Source of the DNA: Laccaria trichodermophora | Taxonomy: Eukaryota; Basidiomycota; Agaricomycetes; Agaricales; Hydnangiaceae | Direction of reading: 5' to 3' | NCBI GenBank assembly: GCA_018417955.1 | Contig: JACTVC010000019.1 | Coordinates: 682,001 to 746,000, forward strand | Length of the DNA: 64,000 nt | In this document: piece after piece, positions 31,264 through 45,682 of the stretch | Layout: the number at the start of each line of letters is the position of its first letter | Position numbering within the stretch: position 1 is the first letter of the stretch | Position numbers and translations under genes: made by a program | Notes under the pieces: model-generated | Databases searched by the model: none | What the model saw: the letters and a program-made list of their open reading frames with translations, nothing else | Told to the model about the DNA's origin: nothing

Positions 31264-32840
31264 TTCGTTCTTATGGATCTACAGACCTACTACCTATCAC
31301 CAGCACCCACATCCTTAGCCAGACCATCGAAATGGGTTCTTGGGAGCACTGACAAGGAAGTGGTGTGTAGTGGGCATGATGGATTGGATAGATTGTCGGA
31401 AAATTCGAGAAAAACCTAGATGCACCAATATGGTGCTGATATGTGCGCATCAGATCATCAGTATTTCAGGATGCATTTCAGCCACAGAACTTGCGTATGG
31501 GTGTGATAGACCCCCTCGCTTAGATCAGTGATTACTGGACATTTTAGTACTGAGCAGGGGTGTTAGTACTGAGCAGGTGTGTTAGTGGTTAGGTTGACGA
31601 ACTACGATTTGGGACCGGAATCTTTCCAAGCATAATCTTTAGGTCTCACACCAAAGAGAACGTCAAATCAATGTATTTCGAGCTGGGTGTGCACTACTAC
31701 ATAATGGCAGATACCGTGACTAGACTGGTGTTGCCTCACTGCCAGCTCTCGTAGAATACAAACGAACCTCTGTTGCACGGCATCCAGTGAGTTTGGCGAC
31801 GTTTGGGCTGATGGCTTAGGGAGTTGTCGTCCTCGTCATTAACGATATCCCGACGTTTGGGCTGATGGCTGGAATTGTTGTCCTCGTCGTTGATGATATC
31901 CCGACATTTGGGCTGATGGCTGGAGTTGTCGTCCTCGCCGTTGGTGATATCCACAAACTTGTGACTGAGACGATTCAATTTGGCTTGGGGAGCGCAATCA
32001 CATGATATCAGTTAGACGCCACGCAATGGACAACAATCAGTCACCTTGAACAAGTCGGCTCGGGAAGCGTCCATGCTGAGAACTGGCATGTTCTTGGAAT
32101 CTGAGGGGGCTGGGGGATTGGAATGATTATGCGACTGCATCCGTGGTGGGTTGATTCCTCCCCCTTTATATATTCGAGCATCTCAATGTTTGCTCAATGT
32201 TTGTGGGGCTGCTCCACTTTGTACCGTGAATTTCCGACAAAATGACGCATTATGCCAACCAAACAATCAGTGGGGCTCCGGCGCCGGCTATGAATGTTCT
32301 CGCGAACCCGACCTACCTCTTCCTCGTCGTCTAAATGAACACCAACGGCTTCCCAGAGTGTGCTCTATGTTGACTTGTACAAATTTTCCTACCAATGTTT
32401 GACCAATGTCACCTCGTCCAACACATTCTAAGAAGTCTGGGAAGCCAATAGGAAGCTCCAATTTGAGAGGCTTGACAGGACTCACGAAGGATACCCGAGA
32501 TTAGTGTAGACTGATACAACCTAATAAACTCTGATGTGCTCGTCCGCGGAAACCTCTCAGCAGTTGCTAGCGCTTAGCGCGAGGTTACATGACCTGATAA
32601 CATGCAAATATGTCTGCCCTTGGAGACTGATCAACACTCATAGGTTCATCAGCTGCCGCAATGACTCATATGCTAATTGGGATTTTTCCGACAATGTATA
32701 GGTTGCTTTTGGGATCGAATGATTGCAATGGGATGGAAGTGGGGGTCTATCATACACATGGAGATGGTTCATACTTGGATGTTGTGGTATCTACTTGAAT
32801 ACAATTGATTTTAGTACATCCATGGTATGATAAGCATGAA
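31264..32840. other. non-repetitive flank, no confident gene
   Basis: This is probably part of the locus that received the palindromic element. Several short minus-strand frames exist (for example PLKLELPIGFPDFLECVGRG at about 32,425-32,480), and a minus-strand ORF spans a small tandem repeat at 31,797-31,952. I could not join them into a gene or recognise a family. It may be a decayed gene. Confidence 0.35.
31797..31952 (-). repeat. three-copy 51-54-bp in-frame tandem repeat
   Basis: Units start at 31,797, 31,851 and 31,902 and share CGAC(G/A)TTTGGGCTGATGGC. Lengths are multiples of three. On the minus strand they encode repeats of the form SHQPK(R/C)RDI(V/I)NDEDDNS inside an 80-codon ORF. 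The preserved phase hints at coding origin, but no host gene is recognised. Confidence 0.6.
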
Positions 32841-33770
32841 TGAAAGACTGGTAAAGATATCATACAAAGTCAAAGATGGTCTTCGCAAAGCTCTGTATAC
32901 ATCTTTGAAAGATTCCTGATGGTCCCTCAAAGATGACCACATCTTTGAAAGAAAATGTACCTGTCTCCTGAAAGATGTGGGGTCTCTATGTCTTTGAAGT
33001 CTTTAGGTCTTTCCAGAGACCCCAAAGATCCTTAAAGACAACCCTCATGTTTTCCTGATGACTTCCCTTGGTATGGACTAATTCAGGTGAAAGCTGGGGC
33101 TGTGATGAGGTTTTTGTTTTGATGGCCATTTTCAGCACCTGAAAAAAAAAAATATGTGCTAACTGGACAGTAAGCCAAAAGGTACCTCTGGTTAGCCTGA
33201 ATGAGCCCATCAAAGAATCAGTTGAAAATACTGAGTGGTTATGCCTGTAGAGCCTGTGGAAAATGGTCATTTTGTGCTATTTTGGTCATTTTTTGGCAAA
33301 ACAAGTCATTTTCTAGGGACTCTACAGGCATAACCACTCAGTATTTTCAACTGATTCTTTGATGGGCTCATTCAGGCTAACCAGGGGTACCTTTTGGCTT
33401 ACTGTCCAGTTAGTGCATATTTTTTTTCAGGTACTGAAAATGGCCATCAAAACAAAAACCTCATCACAGCCCCATCTTTTACCTGAATTAGTCCATACCA
33501 AGGGAAGTGTAATACAACTACATAATATAAAAGAATACACAACTACATTTAGACCACAATATGTATTCAGAAAGAACCAGAAAATCACCCATGGTCCATT
33601 CTTTTTGCACTCAACTGTAAGCTCAAATCTTGACCAAATTGCATGAACCAAAGATGAATTCTACTCTATTTTTCAACCCCTTTTGAGTGGTGCACATAAA
33701 TTTTGCTACAAAAAATCTCCTAGCATGCTTGTGTTCTGCAGCATCTACTGTAGAGACAATACAAAGACTA
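32841..33770 (-). repeat. dispersed repeat, copy 2 (interrupted)
   Basis: Inverted relative to copy 1 at 20,366-20,940. 33,509-33,765 matches the unique part, and 32,860-33,060 carries the CAAAGAT / ATCTTTG motif array. The two halves are separated by the foldback element at 33,061-33,508. The motif array is much more diverged between copies than the unique part. Confidence 0.7.
33061..33508. mobile_element. 448-bp foldback MITE
   Basis: Arms of about 190 bp (33,061-33,252 and 33,320-33,508) are nearly perfect inverse complements with outer ends ACTTCCCTTGGTATGG. The loop is 67 bp and AT-rich with TTTTGGTCATTTT repeats. At the corresponding site of copy 1 (about 20,717) only the dinucleotide AC stands between the flanks, so this is an insertion. 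No clear TSD can be assigned. Confidence 0.85.
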
Positions 33771-33929
33771 GGCAAAAATGGTAACTATTCCCTTGAACTT
33801 GGAGAGGATATAAAATTATTTGTGTGGTGCAAGACTTCTGCCTAGTCAGTGGTCACTGTATGTCCAGTAATTTACTCATTGGACAAATTGCTGTTTCTCC
33901 CCTGTGTTGTCAATGAATAGTTGTGACTA

Positions 33930-34769
33930 CAGTCGAACCTCTCTTAACCCATACCCTTCGGTGGACAGCCCGAGCTATGGGTTATGAGGGGTTATGGGCT
34001 AATAGAGGTATTGTAAAAATAGGTCTTAAAAATCGAGAAAAAATCGCAAAAAATTGTTAAAAAAATGTAGGACATGGATTGAAGTAGTTACAAGGTAAAA
34101 AAATCAAGTATTGTTTTCTCAAATCCCTGGTCTGTTCACACTGGATATCTCTGTTGGTTGAGCTCAACAGAGTGTTTTGTGTGTGTTGGGATCATTGATT
34201 TCACTGAGGTATCTGCTAATTGTATATGTCACTCAGAGGCTGACTCGAGTTGGACTTGAGTGCTTTGATAACACGTTCCTTGTCAACGGTATTTGTTTCA
34301 TTATCCAACCAGTGCTTGTCTGATGTCAAAATTGGCCCCCTTTTTGCTAGTTTTGCCTTTAGAGCATCTCTCTGAGTTCCAACTGATGCCGTGAGCTTAG
34401 CGAGGCCTTTTATAAGGATGTCAAGTTTGTGTCAAGTGGGCTGTGAGGCATGGGGGAATATTTTTGGGGAATAAATGTACATTTTATCAAATTTTGGGCT
34501 ACTCAACGGGCACGCAGGCGCATCCGAATGACTAGGATGGGTGCGTGCAAGTGTGGGCCCGGTAAATTAAATATTTAACGGTCTATTTGAGGGTCTGGCT
34601 GGCGAAAAACCTATGGGTTTTGGCCAGGGAGGGGTATGGGGTATTGGGTATGGGAGGTTTATGGGTTATGCTATGCATTTCCCTGCGAACCAACTTGGTG
34701 GACACAAAATGCTATGGGGTAAGAGAGGTTATGGGTTGTCAGAGGTATGGGATAAGAGAGGTTCGACTG
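33930..34769. mobile_element. 840-bp pogo/Tc1-mariner-like MITE
   Basis: TIRs are CAGTCGAACCTCTCTTA at the left and the inverse (ending GAGAGGTTCGACTG) at the right, flanked on both sides by TA (33,928-33,929 and 34,770-34,771). TA target duplication and CAGT ends are characteristic of pogo/Fot-type elements. Inner copies of GGGTTATG recur near both ends. There is no transposase ORF, so it is a non-autonomous derivative. Confidence 0.85.
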
Positions 34770-35109
34770 TAGTCATCAAAGTCATGACCGTGACTTCTTA
34801 TTTTTAGTCATGACCTTCCATCACTGCATTTAGTCAAATAAAGATGTTCGGTTTTCATCAAGTGCCATGGGCCGAGTTTTTGACTTTTGATTCTTGGTTC
34901 CAGACATGGCACCATGGCCCAAAACTCCTATATTCTTCCTCCGATGACTGAAAAGGATACCCATACAAAATTGTTCTTCATCGTCGTCGTCAAAAAACAT
35001 CAATGCCAATTATACTTACAACGAATAGGTGACCAATAAATACCAATGATAAATAACGAGAGCGTGAGGCAAAGAGTTCGCTCGTATAAATGAGCATCAA
35101 GTAAGTGAT

Positions 35110-36847
35110 CTATGCACCAGACCCGCGCAGGCCAAGTTGGACAGTCCGTATGAAATCTGGGAGAGGCTGTTCCCCGTCGTCGTCGTCGTCGTCGTCGGCG
35201 TCTTCATTAATGCGTCTCTCCAGTTTTGGTGGTACTTTACGCAGATAAATATCGTCTTCCGCTGCTTTTGGTTTATGAAACCTCTTCGGTGACCTGTTAC
35301 GTGCGCGTGGAGGCGAGGTTGTTATAAAAACCTCGGGTATCAGCCGTCTTCTCGCAGGCGGTGATGGTGGTGGTGGTTGACGATGCACGCGTGCCGGGAT
35401 ACGCAAGAACAGCCTAGGCCGCTGGAACTCGTCAGGCGAGTCGGGGGGTGTCATCGGTTTCCTTGGTTTCATCTTCGTAGGTGTGACGGGGACCTCATTG
35501 TGCGCAGTAACCTCCTCATTTTCAGCCGCAGCGTCCTCCTCCCTTTTGCGCTTCCTCTCCACCGCCACCTCCTTCGCCCTAACCTCCCTCCCAATCTCCC
35601 CACGCACCATCTCTGCAAATTCTTGTGCATCGCCCTGTATCCATGCATCGAACACACCTTCCCATTCTCTCGTTGGCACCGGAAAGTCGAGGTTCAAGTA
35701 AACCGCTTTCATCGCCCCTCCTTCATCTTCGCTCGAGCTTGCTGGTGACCTTCTCGGTGGAGTGGCAAGCCCTGTATCATCTCTAACAATCGCCCCACGC
35801 GACCTGACAGCCTTTGAAAATTCCCTGACCATCCTCTTTGTCCCCGGGACCCTCAGGCTGGTGCCAACGACAAGCAACAAATCCGCGCCACTCCGCCCCC
35901 TGGAGCCAATTAAATCCTTCTTGACGGCCTCGCCTACGCCCTCGCCATTCTTATGTGTCTCGTTATACAAGACGACGCTCGGCCTGAGCTTGCCTATGCC
36001 ACGGGGTCGCTTTCCGATGAGTTGCCTTGTCTCTTCAAGGGCGGTGCATTCTGGACACTGTGGGGGTTGTCCGGATGTTAGAGAGGGGAGGTAGAGGTGA
36101 AGAGGGAAGGAATGGTTGCATATTTGGCAGTGCATTGATTGGAGGGTGCCATGTAGGGGGATGCAGCGTGGGATTTCGGATGTTGGAGAGGACAGCTGGG
36201 TGGCGATGGATGGGAGTAGTTCAGGCTCACAGGAACTGACAGGGATTCGCCGAGGTTTACAACGTTTGGCTTCAAACTCTGGTACGCCAAACGACAAACC
36301 AGACTTTTGTTCAATCGCATCGATATTCTGTGTATAGACGCGTAGGAGCCTCCCTCGTTGATCGAGTTCTCTAAGTAGGTGGTGAAAAGAGGTTGGTTGG
36401 GCAGCTTGGGACAGATCAGACAACTGGGCGACCATCTGGCAAAATAGAGAGGTCGTTGTCTCTGACTGTGTATCGATTGAATGAGCCACTGAAACAAGAG
36501 AGAAATTAGAATCGCACGTTGAAAACTGAAGCGTCAAATAGATCTTTTCCAGATGCTAGGGCTTCTCGAGGATTATCTCGCTTCAAACTCTTGAATAAAC
36601 CACCTGGAGAACGAAAGTCTGGGATGCCTGCTTGAACGGATATTCCAGCACCTAGTTATGATAACGGTCAGAGTCAGAGAAGGATGATAACGTCAAGAGT
36701 GTTACCGCAAATGACGACAATACGCTTAGCTTTGAGAATCGCCTGGATTACTCTGGCTATATGGGCGGATGGATCTGCGGAAGGAAGGAGAAATGAGGGA
36801 GATTGAGGCAGCGAGGCATTTGCCTGCAAAGGGAGGTGAACGGTCAT
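35110..36847 (-). CDS. hst4: NAD-dependent histone deacetylase, Hst4-like sirtuin
   Basis: Sirtuins of the Hst3/Hst4 group remove acetyl groups from histone H3 (K56) in the nucleus, using NAD. Three exons fit (36,847-36,706; 36,651-36,518; 36,465-35,110) with GT-AG introns of 54 and 52 bp and a total of 543 residues. The NAD-binding motif GAGIS...GIPDFRS is built across the first intron. Then come YTQNIDAIEQKSGL, the catalytic His in CIPLHGTLQ, four zinc cysteines (MHCQIC and CPEC), and VVGTSLRVPGTKRMV. The C-terminal ~200 residues are charged, Pro/Arg-rich and end with an acidic run, so probably disordered with nuclear localisation signals. A start at 36,886 (13 residues more) is possible. 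The gene is the first euchromatic gene right of the transposon block. Confidence 0.9.
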
Positions 36848-37030
36848 GCCAATGGGTGGCAAGAGAGACAATTTGTCCAAATACAATTGAGATTATTTAC
36901 TTGTCTAAAAGTCAAACTCAATTCAGACTCAATACGTATACAACGACGTCAAGACATATTCATCGGCAAAGAAGAATGATTTACAAAAGTGCTCTACTAT
37001 AATGTGAATTCAAACAAAACCAAATAACAG

Positions 37031-37651
37031 TTACTTCCTCAACTTCCACGCGTCGTCGATACCCGCTTTCGAAAACATCTCGGCAGTTTTACTACCATCA
37101 GGAGGAGGATTGCGTTCCCCAAGACTCCCTTTCCCCGCAACAGTCCCCTTCCTATCCACCAATCCCACCCCACCATACCCACCACCCCTCACACCCATTT
37201 CCCCAGGAGCAGCTCCAAACCTCACCGCCGAACTCTCCCCAACCCCACCCCTATGCTGCGACGCCGCCCTCGTTGTAAACTGGTGCGCCAATAAACTCCC
37301 ACCCGTTGAGCTATACTGCGCTCCCTCCACTTTGGGAGCCTCCGTTGCGGTAAAGTTGATATATGGTGATGACGTAGGGTAAGCCCCCGACGGCACTTCG
37401 TAATGGCTCGCAGACGCGTCGGGCTCCGAGACGACGTAGGTGCGTTGGCCCGAAAGGGCTGCATAAGGGTCATAAGCGTGATGATGTTCTTTCTCGTAGT
37501 GTCGTGATATAGGTGGTGGGTGGGCATGGTGAGCAGTTATAGGAGAGTCCCCGAGTACGACGAAGGGCGAGTGAAACGACCGGGTAGAAACCCTTTGTGC
37601 AGCAGCAACAGTGCGCGATAGAGATGCAAGAGGGCGCATATAGGCGGACAT
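37031..37651 (-). CDS. small conserved mitochondrial protein of unknown function
   Basis: A single-exon ORF of 206 residues from the ATG at 37,651, which I prefer to the upstream ATG at 37,699. The protein then begins with a typical mitochondrial presequence (MSAYMRPLASLSRTVAAAQR and following RSFHS). It continues with SEPDASASHYEVPSGAYPT, Gly-rich repeats, and ends in FSKAGIDDAWKLRK. I recall similar fungal mitochondrial hypothetical proteins but can assign no activity. No membrane segment is seen. A canonical TATA element lies about 50 bp upstream. Confidence 0.75.
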   Translation of the reverse strand: MSAYMRPLASLSRTVAAAQRVSTRSFHSPFVVLGDSPITAHHAHPPPISRHYEKEHHHAYDPYAALSGQRTYVVSEPDASASHYEVPSGAYPTSSPYINFTATEAPKVEGAQYSSTGGSLLAHQFTTRAASQHRGGVGESSAVRFGAAPGEMGVRGGGYGGVGLVDRKGTVAGKGSLGERNPPPDGSKTAEMFSKAGIDDAWKLRK

Positions 37652-37701
37652 GGTGGGTTGAAACTGGGTTGAATGGGAGCTTACTCGTTCTATATCCACC
37701 C

Positions 37702-37709
37702 TATTTATA
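37702..37709 (-). promoter_or_regulatory. TATA box candidate
   Basis: TATAAATA on the minus strand, about 51 bp before the chosen ATG at 37,651. The position favours the ATG at 37,651 over the one at 37,699, which would leave almost no leader. By inspection only. Confidence 0.45.
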
Positions 37710-38274
37710 TTATACTCTCCTCATGGGAAATCTGGGGTAACCGTCTCATTTCCCAATTCGGACACACCCGCGCCAATTCATACATTGGTCACCTGTCCAC
37801 GCTCCTCTCTTCTATCTGATTTTCTTTCACGTAAGATATAGTTTCTGCACTCAACCTGCACAAGTAGAGAGGTTTAGTGAACGCACACATACATAGAGGA
37901 GATTCATCGTACGATTTAAAATTAACTAATCCAGCCAGGGACGCATATACGTACTCACACCATTTTACGAGAAATCCCCAATATCTCTCCCCATCACGTT
38001 CTCAAGATCTCATGGCCGAGCGTAGATCACAGAGTTGTCACCGAACTAATATCGAACCACCGAAGTGCTCACTTTCGGCCAGCATGCCTCCCCTTTGGGC
38101 TGCCTTTGGTGCACCTGACTTACTTACCCGGAGTCTCTCAGCGTGGATACGTTCTATCACCTTAGATTACCATCAGGGAGCAACCATCGCGGGCTTGAAC
38201 AGGCTCGAACCCGTCCCCGACCCAAGACCGATCCTGTAGTTCCTACATATTTATACACCTTCACTTCCTCTAAA

Positions 38275-40735
<2,461 letters not shown>

Positions 40736-41167
40736 TGGATCCCCCGGGTACTATGTATGTAGATTGCTCCTTCGCTTGGAAATATGCCAGATGGCAAAAG
40801 ATGAGATAAGGAAGGAACGTGGGCAGATGTCTAATTTTAGGCAATGAAATTTATAATTGTAAAGTACAACAAGCAAAGAGCCTATCTTGACGAGCATTAA
40901 TCGACGTGATATGGATCTATGAACATTGAGAGGTTGTATCTTGAGCGGAGAAGTTCCCGCGTTCGGCCAGTGGACGACGATTATTTTCGTTCGCGATGGT
41001 GTTCGCGGTGAAGCGTCGTCAAGAATGAGATTAAGTTCAGTGAGAAGGGAAAGATGTGGGCGTGTCCTTTATGAGCATACAGTCGTAGGCTCCGTGGTTC
41101 ACCAAATGTCTTCATCATTTTTGTGAACAACTCCCGAAAAAAAGTCAGTCGGGTGCTGTGCCGCTAC

Positions 41168-42393
41168 TTAATCTACGGATCGACGCCATTTTTGAATCTT
41201 CTCCCTGGTTTGCTCCTTCTTCATCATACGTGCCCGATGCATGTCCTTCCTTGCAATATTATACGCCCACAATCCCGCGACCACGTCAAAAGGATCAATT
41301 GCCTCAGTGTCTCCTGTCTTCTCGGGCGTCTCATCGCCAATGTTGTGAAAATCATCGTCACAGTCCACATCGTGGTAGTAAAACTCCTTAGTTTTTTCAC
41401 AGGTAAACTGCACAAATTCCTTCACTCCCCATGTTGTGAGGGAAGCACAACCATAGGCGATATCGGAGAGAAAAGCCGGTGACCCGTCATTATTTGATTG
41501 CACCGCAGCCGAGTTGTGAGGTATTATGTACTCGACCACAGAATCGCTGCAGCTGAAGTTGTGAAAGGTGAGGCGACTGTTCGGGACCGATGGATGCACA
41601 GCGAATTGAAGAAGCTCAACAATCACTTGGTGTTGCATGACGAGGGGCACATCGTCGACATTCATTGCGAAGTTGGGTGTCTAGGAATTAACTCGATCAC
41701 ATTGAAGGTAACTTCGTCGAGTAGCTGACCTGTAAAAAGGCGACCTGGGAGGTTCCGCATGCTGTGAACACCATTCGGTTAAGCAAGATCCCATTCCGCA
41801 TATCATTGATGCTCTCTAATCGTGGATCGACGACCACTTCCCTGTAAGCGACGAGGTTCTCTATGTACTTCATCCGGAAAGAGCGAAGTGAACGGTACAA
41901 AGGGCCGGAACGCACCTGGTCTCCCTTTGCATGAGGAATTATATGTAACGCCTCAGACTGTAATGTACCAGTCACTACGCAACGCCTATCACGATTGACC
42001 ACACCCTCTTTGAATTTCGTCCGGCGCCTATTGACTTCCAACGTGTAGGAGGTTCTGTCGTCCATCACCTTCGGATCAAGCAGACGAAAGTCGTTGTCTA
42101 TCATTAGAGATGAACGACAGGTCGCAAATTGCTTGAAATGACTCGCCTTGCGAAATGTAGTAATAATTACCAGCCGATATAGCCACGCCTTCAGGACGAT
42201 AATCTGCGACCTGGTCGCCATCCGGTTCAAGGGAGATGTAACCTTCCTTGCCGTATATGGTGTATCCCAGAAAACATAACCAGGTGAGAGGGTGCAACGA
42301 GAATCGCTGACACTCGTGAACGGGGATGGAGAGCGCATGCTGATACTCTTCCCCGAAACGGATCCAAAGCTCAACATTAACGCTTGTCGCCAT
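41168..42393 (-). CDS. HNH-nuclease-domain protein (fungal HNH_2 family)
   Basis: Four exons (42,393-42,171; 42,097-41,916; 41,867-41,730; 41,680-41,168) with GT-AG introns of 48-73 bp give 351 residues in frame. The middle carries the HNH-like core: RDRRCVVTGTLQSEALHIIP, then HAKGDQ, YIENLV and the Asn-containing SINDMRNGILLN, as in the many HNH_2 proteins of basidiomycetes. The C-terminal region has TPNFAMNVDDVPLV and a Lys/Arg-rich end. Activity as a DNA or RNA nuclease is expected from the domain but unproven; biological role unknown. The gene sits between two copies of the pfk2-CK1 junction, which suggests it arrived later. An in-frame ATG at 42,414 is an alternative start. Confidence 0.82.
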
Positions 42394-42414
42394 TGCGAAC
42401 TCAGATGTTGTCAC

Positions 42415-43109
42415 TGGTCAAGGCGACGCCCGCATGTCGAACTAGACATGTCTTACAATCATCTGATTCCGAGGCAACATCCATAAAGGCCCCAAATGCG
42501 GCCAATATTGATGTCAGAAATCTATCTCAGAGCACGACAGAACGGCGTGAAGTGAGGAGAGAAAACCACACGGGTAATTAAGTTCACGTTCTTTCCATCG
42601 ACACATTTCTTGCCATCGACTTCCAGATCCCAAGTAAGCGCAGCCTCAAAGCCTTGTCATGGTCGAGGTCAAGTCTGACGTACTACAAGAACGAACGTTT
42701 TGATGATGCCATTCGGAAGGTCAGGGCTGGCGTATGGTTGCACTTTTTTGAGGCAAGCGATCCACCCAGGATGAGAGCGCACAAGAGATGACAGAGTCGT
42801 TCATTTGAGCAAGGACACCAACAGAAACAAAAAGGTATCTGCGTGATGCCTCAAGATGGTTGAAGAAGCTGCCGATCTGGTTGGACGACATGAATGTCTG
42901 GGTGAGTTTGTTGTTGTGCTTGAAGTCGACCCTCCTAAGGTCACGGAGAAACCGGCGGCGTCAAAGCCAAGCTTGTAGATCAGGAGGATAAGGATACAGG
43001 ATAAAGAACAGAGACACTTTTGGCGAGACCATTCTAGGGGACCGCCACCGCCACCAAACCTTCCGACCAGCCACGGCTATAGGCCCGAAAAAGAATCCGT
43101 TATCACCAG
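42415..43109. other. intergenic, nothing recognised
   Basis: The promoter side of the HNH gene. Several short frames but no start-to-stop gene, no repeats longer than about 15 bp noticed, and no similarity to the neighbouring genes seen by eye. Confidence 0.4.
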
Positions 43110-44310
43110 AGACCAATCCAAGGTCTTGAGTTCAGGAACTGATAAGTGATCCACGGATAGCTTGCTCGTTCGTTTGGAAATATGGACGCGAGATGGCGAA
43201 AGATGAGGTAAGGAAGGAACGTGGGCATGTATGTTGTTTTAGGCAAGAAATTTATTATAACTGTAAAGTACAACCAAACTAATAGCTACCAAGCAGAGAG
43301 GCAAAGAGGTATCGTCCGGGTTTATCTTGAAATAAAAAGAGTGAGGGAATGAGTGACAAGCATTAATCGACGTGATTATGGGATCTAGGAACATTCGGTT
43401 TCATGCATCTTGAAGCGTCGTGAACATAAAGAAAGGAATGAATGAATGAGAGAGGGGCGCAGCCAGCACGCTGTATAGAAGAAATTGAAGACACCGGAAC
43501 TACGCTCGACAGCAAAGCGTGCTCCAGAATCCTCTTCTACGCCCGTGTCCGCCATCCTCGTCCTGTTCCCCAACTCTCTGCATTTGCTCACGATCATAAA
43601 TATTCATCCCCCGTACACCCGATGCAAATTCCCGTTGCGCAGTACCGCCTGTAGCCGTACCTTCACGAGAGTTTGTCCCGTTCTTCCCAGTTGGACCTTG
43701 GCCATATAAGAAAGACTCTGACCCTGTGGGATGCGCGCCATTGGCAGCGGTTCCATTAGACAGAAGATGCGGTGATGGGTTGGGGGATTGTCGACCATAA
43801 GCATCCTGGGCGGAGACGTTCCTGTATCCATTTGGGCTTGGCGCTGCAGCGTAGGGGTGGGGCGTGCTGAGACCGCCAGTAGAAATGCCGGTAGCGTCTC
43901 TTTGTTGACTAACGCGGCGGCTTGTTGGCGCAAGAGGTTGTACACTCCCAATATCCCGAGCAGAGTTCCCGCGTTCGGCTGGACGGCGATGGTTTTTAAG
44001 GAGTGCAGGGGAAGGACTGAGAACGAGTTGGTTAGGTGTCGAGCCATCTGGCACTTGCCGTGAGCGGCGAGGTCCGTGTTCACGATCGCGTTCGCGACGG
44101 TGCTCGCGGTGAGGCGTGACAGGGGTGGTGGCCAAGGAGCCCGGAGCCTGTGAAGAATGAGACTAAATCGGATGAGGACAGAAAGATGACGAACAGCGGG
44201 CGTGTCTTTTAGGAGCATCCAGTCAAAGACTCCGTCTTCTGGTTCACCAAGTGTCTTCAACACTTTTGTGAACAGTTCCCGAAGAAAGTCATAGTCGGGT
44301 GTTTCCTCAA
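43110..44310. repeat. pfk2-CK1 junction duplication, copy B (PFK2 end decayed)
   Basis: 43,110-43,380 resembles the 5' end and upstream of the PFK2 gene, but its ATG is replaced (gatccACgg in place of gatccATgg) and no downstream exon follows. From 43,960 on it overlaps the functional 3' exons of the casein kinase gene. Relative to copy A it retains about 500 bp of CK1 tail coding sequence. Confidence 0.75.
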
Positions 44311-45682
44311 ACCCAAGCTTCCGAACATAGTTCATGTATATTGTGAATTCCTCTGTGGTGCACATTAGTTTCAGACAATGTATACATATATGGCACCAAC
44401 CGGGGAATCCCTCACACAACTCCGAAATGGGCGTCGTTTGCTTCTTCTCACCAATCTTCTCGTACTTCTGCTTGTTCGTTGCCGCCCTTAGGCCTTGCCA
44501 AGGTAGACCTCCCCTCAAAAAGTACATGAAAACATGACCCAATGACTCTAGATCATCACGCCGCGACTGCTCACGCCCCAGGTGAGTGTTGATAGACATA
44601 TAACGGGCTGTGCCAGAAAGAGATTTGCGTTCCCGATAGGGTATGTGAACTTTGGTCTTTGGGTCACGATAATGCTTCGCCATACCAAAATCTGTAATAT
44701 GAAGAATTAGCTCCGTATCATTGTAAAGCGTCATCGTTGGAGATTGGGTGCAATTGCTGACATCCGACCGGATCAATCAATGCACCAGTAACGCCGCGGG
44801 ACCCCATCGTACCAAGTCGGACAGCTAAAGCAGGACTTACCAATGATATGTATCGTGTTGGCTGTCTTACTCCCAGCAACGCCAATCAAGAAATTGTCTG
44901 GTTTGATATCACGATATATCAACGACTTTTCGTGGATCGCCTGCACACGAGTTACCTGCAAGCAGAAACGGAAGTGAGTAAGTTCAAGCCATGGTGGCAA
45001 GCAGAGGTGTCGCACCATTTGCTTAGCAGCCATACAAACAGTCTTAATTGTAAACTTCCTCCCGCACATATCAAACAAATCCTCCAAATTCAAACCCAAA
45101 AGATCAATAACAAGAATGTTGTGCAAACCCTCCTGTCCAAAATAATGAACTTGAGGAACGCCAGCTATCCTGCGAGTCAGAAGAGCCCAGCTTCAGCCAA
45201 ACCAACGACACCTACGCGTTCCATTCAAGGTCCTATACGACCGAAACTCGTCCCTCAGCTGGGGCGCATCTGATTTTCTTGGTTCCTGAGAAACGGTTCA
45301 AGGTCTGTGCCAACATCGATGAAGAAAGTGTGCGCACGAATTTGATGGCCACTGGCGAGTTGTTGGTTATCTTTGTGCCTGCAAATGAGATTTAGAACCT
45401 TGGTTAAGCTTGACGATAGTGATAGAAATGAACGCAGTTATGCTAGGTACGACGGCCGCAGCTTGTCTCTGACGAGCTCGCCCGCTGGCACAGCGGATAA
45501 CAACCGGAAGCAGCAAAAGACGTGGGCGCTGAACAGTAAAACAAACCTTCAAAAACGACACCAAAAGAGCCTTCACCGATTTTCTTCCCCACACGATAGT
45601 TGTTGCCAACGATGCCATTGGAGGACGCGGACTGAGCGGGATGGGAAGAAGAGGAAGAGGCGATAATGTGTGGGGTAGTCAT
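43500..45682 (-). CDS. casein kinase 1, plasma-membrane type (Yck/Cki1-like)
   Basis: A Ser/Thr kinase with about 8 exons. N-terminus MTTPHIIAS, then the glycine loop [18 protein letters not shown]-binding Lys in [35 protein letters not shown], catalytic loop [23 protein letters not shown], and the CK1 signature [15 protein letters not shown]...[12 protein letters not shown]. The kinase domain ends with [12 protein letters not shown] and DWMLL. A 200-residue Pro/Ser/Arg-rich tail finishes with FWSTLCCRA. The Cys pair near the C-terminus matches the palmitoylation site that anchors yeast Yck1/2 to the plasma membrane, where they act in glucose sensing and morphogenesis. An intron is placed within EGFP|EEFT by family comparison. 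A partial copy of the 3' end lies at 40,930-41,165. Confidence 0.9.

Noticed and set aside
35377..36337. Plus-strand ORFs opposite the sirtuin
   Set aside because: Shadow frames; the minus strand has a continuous, motif-rich sirtuin reading.
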